This document shows positions 1-9,039 of a DNA stretch of 30,678 nt, piece after piece. Both the position numbers and the translations under genes were made by a program. This DNA comes from CAZCFB01 sp964511535 (GTDB taxonomy: Bacteria > Myxococcota_A > Polyangia > GCA-2747355 > CAZCFB01): positions 1 through 30,678 of the forward strand of contig CAZEFW010000115.1 in the NCBI GenBank assembly GCA_964511535.1, given 5' to 3'. The notes beneath the pieces are model-generated. The model did no database searches. It was given only the letters and a program-made list of their open reading frames with translations, and was not told where the DNA came from. The first letter of the stretch is position 1. Each line of letters begins with the position of its first letter.

Positions 1-232
1 TCTCTCTGGCTGTGCCCGGCTTCTCGTTGGTGCGCCAGGCAAGCCAGTGGGCGCACGATATGAACCCCAGGTCGGCCCACGCTTCACGCCGGTCCATCTC
101 CTCTATCAGCAGCAGCAATCGGCAGGTCGCAGCCTGAATATGGGCTGACAGGACGGCGATATTGTCACCCAACTCGTCGTTGGAATTTCGAGACAGATCG
201 GGTGCATTCTCACTGGATTATTCCAGGGTCAT
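1..232 (-). CDS. DUF222/HNH-endonuclease-type protein, N-terminal fragment, probably broken
   Basis: Only the N-terminal part lies in the window; the gene runs off the left edge on the minus strand. Reading from an ATG at 232-230 gives MTLE, then a TAA stop (220-218), then an open frame to the window edge. The open part contains LSAHIQAATCRLLLLIEE followed by DRREAW and SCAHWLAW. This matches the start of the DUF222 domain common in HNH-endonuclease-like proteins of Myxococcota and Actinobacteria. The residues after the stop (SSENAPDL...) look like a normal N-terminus for the family, so the TAA may be a CAA-to-TAA nonsense change. Alternatively translation may begin at a TTG at 172-170, giving a protein that lacks only a short leader. 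No strong Shine-Dalgarno site precedes either start. The catalytic HNH part is not visible, so function cannot be judged. Confidence 0.6.
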
Positions 233-452
233 TTTCGGCCTTTTTGCTATTGATTTCGGAGGCTTAAGTGTATCAGAACAGGCGTATATTTCAACCCTTG
301 GAGGGCAGAAATACACGAAAAAGACCAACTAATTTCAAGTGATATGGGCGCCTACAACCAGGTTTCAGGCCCATCGGTCTGCTGCCTGCTAGACTTGTAG
401 GGTACGGGGAGTACGGAGCGGGTGTGGGCGTACTACGGGCGAGGTGAACGTC
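233..452. other. Divergent intergenic region
   Basis: This is 220 bp between the DUF222-type fragment and the subtilase gene, clearly richer in A/T than the genes on either side. It must hold the promoters of both, but I see no convincing -35/-10 pair. A 6-bp inverted repeat (ATGGGC at 344-349, GCCCAT at 369-374) is the only structure noted. A reading frame on the minus strand here has no recognisable protein character. Confidence 0.4.
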
Positions 453-2302
<1,850 letters not shown>

Positions 2303-2306
<4 letters not shown>

Positions 2307-2444
2307 CGCCGGCGCTTCTACAACATGGGCTCCGCGCCAAGGCTCCAGGGCCGCATCAGGTAGACGCGGCATCCTGCCGCGTTTCAACGCCACGACGAAC
2401 AGCATAAAGCGGCGAGGCGCCGCTTCTACCGCGTGGGCTCCGCG
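2303..2444. repeat. Cluster of three REP-like palindromes
   Basis: The gap between two convergent genes is filled with related palindromes. The first (2303-2321) contains AGCGCCGGCGCT and overlaps the subtilase stop codon. The second is the hairpin ACGCGGCA-TCC-TGCCGCGT (2364-2382). The third is AAGCGGCG-AGG-CGCCGCTT (2407-2425). Each is bordered by GTAGA or its complement TCTAC. A 24-bp stretch at 2313-2336 recurs at 2421-2444 with three mismatches. The pattern resembles REP/BIME elements; the hairpins lack T-runs, so they are not classical intrinsic terminators, though they could block RNA decay or read-through. Confidence 0.65.
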
Positions 2445-2456
2445 ATGAAGGGGCCG

Positions 2457-4811
2457 CTACGGCCGAATGGCCTTGGGCGCGGTGCCGTTTTCCAGGTCGT
2501 CTGCCAGCGCGGGCAGGTGGTTGCTCGCCACGCCCCAGCGCAGGTTGCGCCAGCGGCTCTGGTGCATCAGCCAGGTGGACAGGGCGTCGGACAGCCAGCG
2601 GGTGGCCAGGGGCCGTTCGCCTGCGATGTCCTTCTTCTCCCAGCGGTCGGTGCTCAGGTCGAACACCCGCGGCACGCCCTTGCCGCCCACGCGCAGCTTC
2701 CAGTCGCGCAGGCGGATGGTGTGGGCCAGCTCGTACTGGCTGGCGATGGCCGGCCTGGGGTAGCCGCGGCCCAGCCCCTGGGACAGGGGCAGCAGCGACT
2801 CGCCCTGCACCCGCTCCGGGATGGGCGCGCCCAGGGCGTCGAGGATGGTGGGCATCACCGACAGCACGTCCACGCCCTCCTCCACCCGCACGCCCTTGCC
2901 GAACATGGGGGGGTAGTTGATGATCAGCGGCACCGCCACCACCGTGTTGCGCACCGACGAGCCATGGCCGATGCGGCCGTTTTCCCAGTGCTCCTCGCCG
3001 TGGTCCGCGGTGATGATGATCATGGTCTTGTCGCGGATCCCCTTGGCCTCGAGCGCCTCGAGCACCCGGCCGAGGTGCTTGTCGTTGAACGACACGGTTG
3101 AGTCGTAGATCGCCTTGACGCGCTCCTTGTCGGTCTTGGACACGCGCAGCTTGCCGGTGGCCATCTTCTCGACGGTCTTGCCCATGACGTTCTTCTTGAA
3201 CCGGCCGTGGTACGGCTTGGGGTAGTACTCGTCGAGCCAGGGCTGGCGGCCGCGGTACGACACGTGGGGGTCGATGGTGCCGATGTACAGATAGAACGGC
3301 TTGTCGCCGTGCTTGTTGATGAAGTTGATGGCGTGGCCCGCCAGGCGCTTGGCGTCCAGCCCGCCCCCCTTGTGCAGGGTGTTGCGGAACGTCTTGAAGC
3401 CGTCGGCGAAGCCCCAGAAGCGGCTGATGAAGCCGTTGGCCACCCAGCAGGCGGTGTGCAGGTCGCTGCCCTTGTTGATCGCCTCGGGCAGGGTGGTGTA
3501 GCTGGCCTTCATCTTGTTCTTGGGCGAGATGAAGCGCGCCTGCTTGGGGTACATGCTGGTCCAGATGGACGCGTGGCTCACCCGGCTCTCGGTGCCCTGG
3601 ATGAACGCCCGCGGGAACACGGTGCCGGTCTTGACCAGCGCGTCGAACACCGGCGTCTTGACCCGGGTCTTGGGGTTGTAGGACGACAGCACGTCCGAGC
3701 GCAGGGTGTCCACCATCCAGAACAGCACATGCTTCGGCTTCTTGCTGCGGTCCACCTTGGGCAGCGCGCCGGCGCGCACCAGCGCGGCGCCGGCCAGGGT
3801 CATGCCCGCGCACTTGTCGCCCGCGGCGGTCAGCTCCAGCCGGCCCACGCGGCCGGACAGCGACGTCAGGTCCACGTAGGTCTCGGCCATGGCGCCCGGG
3901 GCCAGGCCGGTCTCCTGGCGCGTCTCGGAGATGGGGGCGCCGTCCCGCGCCGTGAGCTTGACCTGCACGGCGCAGCGCTGGCCAGGGGCCTGGGCCGCGA
4001 AGCGCAGCTTCAGCTTGGTCCCCTTGTAAGGATAGATGTAGTAAGCCAGGCCGCCGCCAGCCGGCAGGTACAGCCCCTTGCCGTCGTGGGGCGCCGCCAC
4101 CTTCACGGTGGTCAGCTTGCGCGGCCCGAGGTGCAGCCAGCCCACCGCGCCGTGAGCCCGCCGGCCGGCGATGCGGCCCCGCGCGGCCCAGCGCAGCTGC
4201 AGCTTGTTCTCGCCCTGCTTCAGCGCGCCACCAGGCAGGTCCACGTGCACCGTCTGCCAGCCCTTCTCCATCTTCAGGCTGGCCACCTCCTTCTTGTTCA
4301 GCTCCACCTTCAGCCCGCTGGCGGCGTTGAGGCTGTACAGGCGCATGGACAGCTGCTTCGCCCCGGCCTGCGCCGCGCTCACCGGGAAGGTGATCCAGCT
4401 CACCGGCTTGTGACCCACGGCCGCCTTCTCGCCCGCCACCTTCTTGCCCAGCTCGAAGGTGATCCAGGGCCGGCGGAAGTTCATGTACTTGGCGAAGCCT
4501 GGCTCGCCGGCCGGGATGAACAATCCGCCATCGCGGATCAGGTGGGCCAGCAGGCGGTTGGCGTGCAGATCGAAGACCGGGTGGTGCGCCCCCTTGAGCT
4601 TCGGCAGCGAGGAACGCGCGGGCGCGCCAGCGGCCACACCGGGCGCCTTCTGCTCGGCAGCCGCGCGGCCGCCGCCGGGGTCGGCCCGGTGCCCCTCGGC
4701 CGCCGTGGTGTTGCGCGAGCTACATGCGGTCCAGAGCGCAGCCACGAGGGCCAACGGCAGAGCCGGAACTGAAAAGAGGAGGATTGCCTTTCGGCCAGGC
4801 ACTATTTTCAT
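2457..4811 (-). CDS. Sulfatase/alkaline-phosphatase-superfamily lipoprotein
   Basis: The protein has 784 residues. A hydrophobic N-terminus ends in WTAC-SS, a lipobox-like site with Trp where Leu is usual. An Ala/Pro/Gly-rich linker and a region of about 300 residues rich in beta strands follow, possibly carbohydrate-binding-like. The C-terminal half is a sulfatase fold: metal-binding Asp in FWMVDTLRSD (around residue 365), a candidate nucleophile segment GTESRVSHASIW (around 408), and TADHGEEHW with a following GHG (around 603-615). The formylglycine signature C/S-x-P-x-R is absent. Aligned with related hydrolases and phosphoethanolamine transferases, Ser in SRVSHAS would be the nucleophile. 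It may therefore be a phosphotransferase or phosphohydrolase rather than a true sulfatase. It diverges from the sugar epimerase gene across 80 bp, which hints at cell-surface glycan work. Confidence 0.75.
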   Translation of the reverse strand: MKIVPGRKAILLFSVPALPLALVAALWTACSSRNTTAAEGHRADPGGGRAAAEQKAPGVAAGAPARSSLPKLKGAHHPVFDLHANRLLAHLIRDGGLFIPAGEPGFAKYMNFRRPWITFELGKKVAGEKAAVGHKPVSWITFPVSAAQAGAKQLSMRLYSLNAASGLKVELNKKEVASLKMEKGWQTVHVDLPGGALKQGENKLQLRWAARGRIAGRRAHGAVGWLHLGPRKLTTVKVAAPHDGKGLYLPAGGGLAYYIYPYKGTKLKLRFAAQAPGQRCAVQVKLTARDGAPISETRQETGLAPGAMAETYVDLTSLSGRVGRLELTAAGDKCAGMTLAGAALVRAGALPKVDRSKKPKHVLFWMVDTLRSDVLSSYNPKTRVKTPVFDALVKTGTVFPRAFIQGTESRVSHASIWTSMYPKQARFISPKNKMKASYTTLPEAINKGSDLHTACWVANGFISRFWGFADGFKTFRNTLHKGGGLDAKRLAGHAINFINKHGDKPFYLYIGTIDPHVSYRGRQPWLDEYYPKPYHGRFKKNVMGKTVEKMATGKLRVSKTDKERVKAIYDSTVSFNDKHLGRVLEALEAKGIRDKTMIIITADHGEEHWENGRIGHGSSVRNTVVAVPLIINYPPMFGKGVRVEEGVDVLSVMPTILDALGAPIPERVQGESLLPLSQGLGRGYPRPAIASQYELAHTIRLRDWKLRVGGKGVPRVFDLSTDRWEKKDIAGERPLATRWLSDALSTWLMHQSRWRNLRWGVASNHLPALADDLENGTAPKAIRP

Positions 4812-4891
4812 GTGAAAAACCTATTGGAAGGATCCCGGGTTGGCAACTATATGGGGAGTTTGACTGATCCGTCGCTGGAGGTGTTCAAATT

Positions 4892-5839
4892 ATGAAGGCG
4901 CTCGTCACCGGAGGGGCCGGGTTCATCGGCTCTCACATCGCCCACAAGCTGCTGCGAGAGGGCTACCACGTGGTGGTGATCGACAACCTCTCCAGCGGCC
5001 GGGAGGAGAACCTGGCGGGCCTCGGCGCAGAGGTGGAGCTGGTGGAGGGGGACATCCGCGACGCCGCGCTGGTGACCCGGGCGGCCGCCGGCTGCCGGCT
5101 GGTGTTTCACCAGGCGGCGGTGGTCTCGGTGCCCTACTCCGTACAGCACCCGCGAGAGACCCACGCGGTGAACATCGCCGGCACGCTCAACGTCCTGCTC
5201 GCGGCGCGGGACGCGGGGACCGAGCGGCTGGTCTTCGCCTCGTCGGCGGCGGTCTACGGCGAGGATCCGGCGCTGCCCAAGCGCGAGTCCATGACCCCCG
5301 CGCCGGTGTCACCCTACGCGGTGGAGAAGCTGTGCGTGGAGCATGACCTGGCCGTGTTCAACCAGCTGTACGGCCTGCCCTGCGTGTCGCTGAGATACTT
5401 CAACGTGTTCGGGCCGCGCCAGGATCCCGGGTCGCCCTACAGCGGGGTGACCAGCATCTTCGTGGACCGGCTGCGCCATGACCGTGACCCGATCATCTAC
5501 GGTGACGGGGAGCAGTTTCGGGACTTCGTCGCCGTGGACAACGTGGTGCAGGCCAACTGGCTCGCGGCGACGCACGCCGACGCGCCTGGCAAGGTGTTCA
5601 ACGTCGGCTGCGGCCAGCGCACCAGCCTCAACACCCTGCTGGTCACCCTGGGCCGCATCACCGGACACGAGTCGAACCCGACCTACGAGGCGCCAAGAGC
5701 CGGCGACATCCGCGAGTCGGTGGCGGACATCTCGCTGATCAGGCAGACGCTGGGCTATGAGCCAACGGTGGGGCTGCAGCAGGGGCTGGAGGCGCTGGTG
5801 GCGTACGAGACCGGCTCGGGAGGGGGAAATAAAAAATAA
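4892..5839 (+). CDS. NAD-dependent sugar epimerase/dehydratase (extended SDR family)
   Basis: The protein has 315 residues and is closest in style to UDP-glucose/UDP-GlcNAc 4-epimerases. The N-terminal GGAGFIGSH is the NAD-binding Rossmann motif (residues 7-15) and DNLSSG follows at about 31-36. The catalytic Ser lies in ASSAAVYG, and YAVEK supplies the Tyr-xxx-Lys pair. RYFNVFGPRQDP and the GDGEQFRDFV segment are typical of nucleotide-sugar epimerases. Such enzymes make activated sugars for lipopolysaccharide, exopolysaccharide or protein glycosylation. A GGAGGTG site lies about 8 bp before the ATG. The C-terminus ends in a low-complexity GSGGGNKK tail. The glycosyltransferase gene downstream is convergent, so the pair is functionally suggestive but not an operon. 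The exact substrate cannot be read from sequence. Confidence 0.88.
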   Translation: MKALVTGGAGFIGSHIAHKLLREGYHVVVIDNLSSGREENLAGLGAEVELVEGDIRDAALVTRAAAGCRLVFHQAAVVSVPYSVQHPRETHAVNIAGTLNVLLAARDAGTERLVFASSAAVYGEDPALPKRESMTPAPVSPYAVEKLCVEHDLAVFNQLYGLPCVSLRYFNVFGPRQDPGSPYSGVTSIFVDRLRHDRDPIIYGDGEQFRDFVAVDNVVQANWLAATHADAPGKVFNVGCGQRTSLNTLLVTLGRITGHESNPTYEAPRAGDIRESVADISLIRQTLGYEPTVGLQQGLEALVAYETGSGGGNKK

Positions 5840-5922
5840 GGAACAAGAAACGAGAAACTAAAAAGTAAGCGGCAATCGCCATTTTTTGTTCAGCATTTTT
5901 TGTTCAGCATTTTTTGTTTCAC
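5840..5922. repeat. Intergenic spacer with 14-bp tandem repeat
   Basis: Between two convergent genes there is a purine-rich stretch (5840-5868), a short GGC-AATC-GCC inverted repeat (5871-5880), and then three copies of ATTTTTTGTTCAGC at 5881, 5895 and 5909. The third copy has diverged and overlaps the stop codon of the glycosyltransferase. The T-runs could act as terminators for the plus-strand epimerase gene, but the stem is only 3 bp. Confidence 0.7.
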
Positions 5923-7046
5923 CGGTCCGTCGTCCACTCCAGCTCACCCTTCGCCCACCGACGAAACCCTTCCACGGCCGCTGCGTTGAGCACCACGAAG
6001 GTGTGGCTCAGCCGCGACAGGGCGCCGCCCTTCTTCCCGGTGATGTGCGCGCGCAGGGCCATGCCGTAGACCGCACCTTGCCCCGCCAGCGTGGCAGCGT
6101 ACAGCGGCCAGCCGGGCGCGCCTGTGGCCACGAGCACGAGGTTGCTCGCCAGCAGGGTGCCGAGGGCCACCGGGCAAGCCAGGCGCATCAGCTTGTGCGA
6201 GACGAACTGCGCGAAGATGCGGTTGCGCCGCGGGTTGAGCAGTCCCGGCAGCATGCCGAGCAGCTGGAAGTTGCCAGCCAGGGTGCGAGCCTTGCGCGCG
6301 AACTCGCCGGACAGTTCCGCCTCCCTGTCGTGACAGGTCGCGCCCGGCTCGAACAGCACCCGGTATCCCTTGAGCACGATCTGCATCGGCGTGTACACGT
6401 CGTCGAGCAGGCAACGCTCTGGCAGCGGCTCGAACAGGTGCCGGCGGATGGCGTACAGCGCGCCGGTGGCGCCCACCACCGAGTCGACCCTCGCCTCGGC
6501 CGCGCGGATCTGCTTCTCGTAGGTCCAGTACGCCCCGGGCCCGCGGTCGCTGTCCATGATCAGCTCGCCGCTCACCGCCCCCACGCGGGGGTCGCCAAAC
6601 AGCGGCGTCATGGCGCGCAGGGCGCCGGCGTCGATACGCTGCCGCACGTCGCAGAAGAGCACCACCTCGCCGCTGGCCTGCTGCACCCCGGCGTTGATGG
6701 CCGCGGCCTTGCCGCCGGGCGTCTCAAGCCGAACCAGGCGCACGCGCTGGTCGCCGCACTCCTTGACCACCGCGTCGGTGCCGTCGGTGGAGCCATCGCT
6801 CACCACCACCACCTCCAGCTTGTCCGCCGGGTAATCCAGCGAGAGCAAGTTGGTCAGCTTGTCGCCGATACGCGGCGCCTCATCGCGCGCGGCCATCACC
6901 ACCGAGACGGACGGCTCGATCTGGCCGGTCCGCACTCGCCGCGGCCGGAGCCTGGCCAGCGCGCTGATGGCCAGCGGGTACCCCGCGTAGGTGTAGCCAA
7001 GCACGCCCACCGACGACCAGTAGGTGATGGTCGGGATGATCCACAT
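5919..7046 (-). CDS. Family 2 glycosyltransferase, membrane-associated
   Basis: The protein has 375 residues. It opens with a hydrophobic segment (about 3-30), followed by a GT-A catalytic domain: SVVMAARDEAPRI, VVVVSDGSTDGT, GGKAAAINAG, and LFCDVRQRI where the metal-binding DxD motif is normally found. LLDDVYTPM holds the likely catalytic acidic pair. The usual QxxRW-type motif is replaced by KARTLAGNFQ. Further hydrophobic segments at about 290-345 suggest membrane attachment. The layout is that of processive-type GT2 enzymes that build surface polysaccharides from nucleotide sugars. The start at ATG 7046 fits the first hydrophobic segment. It lies downstream, on the same strand, of the two-lipoprotein pair, separated by a tandem repeat and a strong inverted repeat, so it probably has its own promoter. 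Confidence 0.82.
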   Translation of the reverse strand: MWIIPTITYWSSVGVLGYTYAGYPLAISALARLRPRRVRTGQIEPSVSVVMAARDEAPRIGDKLTNLLSLDYPADKLEVVVVSDGSTDGTDAVVKECGDQRVRLVRLETPGGKAAAINAGVQQASGEVVLFCDVRQRIDAGALRAMTPLFGDPRVGAVSGELIMDSDRGPGAYWTYEKQIRAAEARVDSVVGATGALYAIRRHLFEPLPERCLLDDVYTPMQIVLKGYRVLFEPGATCHDREAELSGEFARKARTLAGNFQLLGMLPGLLNPRRNRIFAQFVSHKLMRLACPVALGTLLASNLVLVATGAPGWPLYAATLAGQGAVYGMALRAHITGKKGGALSRLSHTFVVLNAAAVEGFRRWAKGELEWTTDR

Positions 7047-7103
7047 GCGATTTGAGCCTACCTAACGGTACCCACAGCCGCCAGCGGTTTCGGCGGAGCG
7101 CTC

Positions 7104-7138
7104 AACCGACAACCGTCAACTGTTAACGGTTGTCGGTT
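7104..7138. repeat. 13-bp perfect inverted repeat
   Basis: AACCGACAACCGT at 7104-7116 and its exact complement at 7126-7138 are separated by 9 bp. It sits between the stop of the 371-residue lipoprotein and the start of the glycosyltransferase, both on the minus strand. There is no T-run on either side, so it may be a Rho-assisted terminator, an RNA stability hairpin or a regulator site. Confidence 0.7.
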
Positions 7139-7163
7139 TACAGTCGAGGGCCAGCAGCCGAGA

Positions 7164-7209
7164 CATTCTGGCATTCTGGCATTCTGGCATCCTGGCACTC
7201 TGGCATTCG
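7164..7209. repeat. 8-bp tandem repeat (CATTCTGG)
   Basis: Five consecutive octamers lie at 7164-7203: three exact CATTCTGG, then CATCCTGG and CACTCTGG, followed by a partial sixth. The array lies just downstream of the stop codon of the 371-residue lipoprotein gene. There are no spacers, so it is a simple microsatellite-like array and not a CRISPR. Confidence 0.8.
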
Positions 7210-7222
7210 AGCGAAGCTCGCC

Positions 7223-8338
7223 CTAAAGCTTCGGCGCCTTTGGCACCACCGGCTTGTTGATCAGGATGTCCTGCAGCGCCGGGCTCAGCGGGTCACGCTG
7301 CTCCGAGGCGATCTTGGCCAGCTGCTCCACCTCCGCCTTGTCACCCCTCTCCACGATGAACCGCGCCGCGGCCATGCGCAGCATGGGCGGGAACTGCGGC
7401 CTGGCGTAGCCGAGCACCTTGCCCTTCTCCTTGCGCGCCATCTCGATCAACTTGAGCGCGGCGCCGACCTTGACCAGCTCGCTCGACACCGGCGAGGCCA
7501 TGATCATCACCATGCCCGGCTCGTAGGTCATGTCGCTGATGCCCTTGATGGCTTCCTTGAGCTCGGCGGCGGTCTTGCTCTGGTACACCGTGTCGAGCGC
7601 CTTGAGCTGCGCGGCGCTCATGCCCAGCGGCCTGGCCTGGGTCAGGGCCTGGTCGATGAACCCGATGAGCGGCCCATAAGGGTTTGGCGCCCTCGGGTTC
7701 TTCTCCTGCAGCTTCTTCTGCTCCTCGAGCCCGCCCTTCTCCAGGGTCGCCCGCATCACCTTGAGCGCGTCCACCGCCTCGGTGGTGCCGAGCATGGCCA
7801 GCGCCTCGATGGACGAGCGCTGCACGAACGGCATCTCTTTGTCCTGCAGGAACTTGCTCAGGTCGGCCACGCGAAACATGTGCAGCTGAACCATCATCAT
7901 GGCCATGAAGGCGCGCTTCTTCACCGGCAGTCGGTGGTGAGCGATGATGCGGCGCATGGCCTTGACCGCCGGCAGGCCGAGCCGCGCCAGCTGGCGAGAC
8001 GCCTCCGGCATCTCCGCGATGCTCGCCTTGAACGCCCACTTGTAACCCTCGAGAACCGCCGCGGGCCACTTGTCCTCTTCGAAGTCCTCGGTGGAAGGTT
8101 TGCGCGGCTCCTCCTGCGAGCCGTGACCATGGCCATGGTGGTCGTGGCCGTCGTCTTCCTCCACGGGCGCCTTGCCCGCCTTGGCCGCCTTGATCTTCGC
8201 CTCGCGGGCCTCGGCGCGCTTGCGGTCACGCTCCCGCTGCTCCTTGACGTGAGGCGCCTCTTCTGCGGCTTTCTGCTTACATCCAGAAATGCAAAAAATA
8301 GCTAAAAAGATTATTAAGCAAGTTTTAACCATATTCAT
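7223..8338 (-). CDS. Predicted lipoprotein with His-rich segment and HEAT-like helices
   Basis: The protein has 371 residues and was not assigned to a named family. The N-terminus is a clear lipoprotein signal (IFCISGC, Cys20). Next comes a highly charged Lys/Arg/Glu/Ala segment (about 25-60), then an acidic and His-rich run DDGHDHHGHGHG (about 62-73) that could bind metal ions such as Zn, Ni or Cu. The rest is alpha-helical, with repeats resembling HEAT/armadillo units (for example RSSIEALAMLGTTEAVDALKV), which usually make protein contacts. It lies 42 bp downstream of another small lipoprotein gene on the same strand, so the two are likely co-transcribed and act at the same envelope site. 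The start could also be the ATG two codons later. Confidence 0.75.
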   Translation of the reverse strand: MNMVKTCLIIFLAIFCISGCKQKAAEEAPHVKEQRERDRKRAEAREAKIKAAKAGKAPVEEDDGHDHHGHGHGSQEEPRKPSTEDFEEDKWPAAVLEGYKWAFKASIAEMPEASRQLARLGLPAVKAMRRIIAHHRLPVKKRAFMAMMMVQLHMFRVADLSKFLQDKEMPFVQRSSIEALAMLGTTEAVDALKVMRATLEKGGLEEQKKLQEKNPRAPNPYGPLIGFIDQALTQARPLGMSAAQLKALDTVYQSKTAAELKEAIKGISDMTYEPGMVMIMASPVSSELVKVGAALKLIEMARKEKGKVLGYARPQFPPMLRMAAARFIVERGDKAEVEQLAKIASEQRDPLSPALQDILINKPVVPKAPKL

Positions 8339-8380
8339 GATTCCTTCAGATATCCTTCGGGTGTCGCCATCGCAACCCCG

Positions 8381-8983
8381 TTAATCCGCCAGGTATTCCA
8401 GGAGGTCCCTCAGGTCCTCCACCCGCTCCTTGTTGGCGGTGGTCAACATGAGCACCGCCTGACCGTCCTTCCAGGTCACGCGGGTACGAACGCCGGCCAG
8501 GTGCAACGGGCAGCCCTTGCGATGCCCCCGCGCCTTGCCGAACGCCACGTGGCAGAGCACCATCCAGCGCAGCCTGCGCACCGCCTGGCGCGCGGCGCTC
8601 ACCATGACGCTGGCGCCCCCCGCCACCTCCTTGAAGCCCGACCACTTCAGCCGGGTCAGCGGACAGGTGGTGCGGTCCTGGCGGTCGAGCGCCGCGCAAG
8701 CCGGGTGGGAGAACGACTCCATCGACAGGCTGCTGCGGCTGTGGCTCTCGGTGTGCTCGCTGTGCGCGCGCTGCTGGTAGCCCTCCAGGTTCAGGCCATC
8801 CTCCGGAAAGCGACGCTTCTCCTCGTCCCACGGCTGGGGCCGCTCCTCCGAGGCCTTGCGCGAGCCGCTCTTTTTGACATCACCCCGCACAAAGGAGGGC
8901 TGCGCCGGCGGCTTGTCTGCCGCCTCTCCATGACTGCATCCGAGCATGACGATGCAAAGGAAGATGGTTGCGCGTTGAGGCAT
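8381..8983 (-). CDS. Small predicted lipoprotein of unknown function
   Basis: The protein has 200 residues and no recognised family. The signal sequence ends with IVMLGC (Cys16), a good lipobox. A Pro/Ser/Lys-rich stretch follows, then a Ser/His-rich patch around residues 70-95, and a C-terminal part with mixed beta strands (VRTRVTWKDGQAVLMLTTANKE). Four cysteines lie after the lipobox (SHPACAAL, DRTTCPL, MVLCHVAF, KGCPLHL), which could form disulfides in the periplasm. It is the first gene of a probable two-gene operon with the His-rich lipoprotein. Its start faces rsmG across a 53-bp gap that carries overlapping promoter-like sequences. Confidence 0.7.
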   Translation of the reverse strand: MPQRATIFLCIVMLGCSHGEAADKPPAQPSFVRGDVKKSGSRKASEERPQPWDEEKRRFPEDGLNLEGYQQRAHSEHTESHSRSSLSMESFSHPACAALDRQDRTTCPLTRLKWSGFKEVAGGASVMVSAARQAVRRLRWMVLCHVAFGKARGHRKGCPLHLAGVRTRVTWKDGQAVLMLTTANKERVEDLRDLLEYLAD

Positions 8984-8995
8984 GTGAGTGTCCTA

Positions 8996-9024
8996 TTGAT
9001 ACGGCTAGGGTGCGTCAATATAGC
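8996..9024 (+). promoter_or_regulatory. Candidate sigma70 promoter for rsmG
   Basis: TTGATA (8996-9001) and TATAGC (9019-9024) are separated by 17 bp, matching the consensus at 5 of 6 and 4 of 6 bases. The start point would fall near 9031, leaving a very short leader. On the other strand TTGACG (9018-9013) and TAGGAC (8995-8990), also 17 bp apart, could serve the lipoprotein gene, so the two promoters would overlap face to face. Confidence 0.4.
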
Positions 9025-9039
9025 AGCGACAGAGGAATG

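Noticed and set aside
2457..4811. Formylglycine sulfatase assignment
   Set aside because: The C/S-x-P-x-R maturation motif is missing; only the superfamily call is supported.
7164..7209. Possible CRISPR array
   Set aside because: Units are 8 bp with no spacers and no cas genes are nearby. The same reasoning applies to the 7-, 12- and 14-bp arrays.
8346..8831. Alternative minus-strand frame overlapping the 200-residue lipoprotein
   Set aside because: No signal or motif, while the competing frame begins with a clear lipoprotein signal and lipobox.
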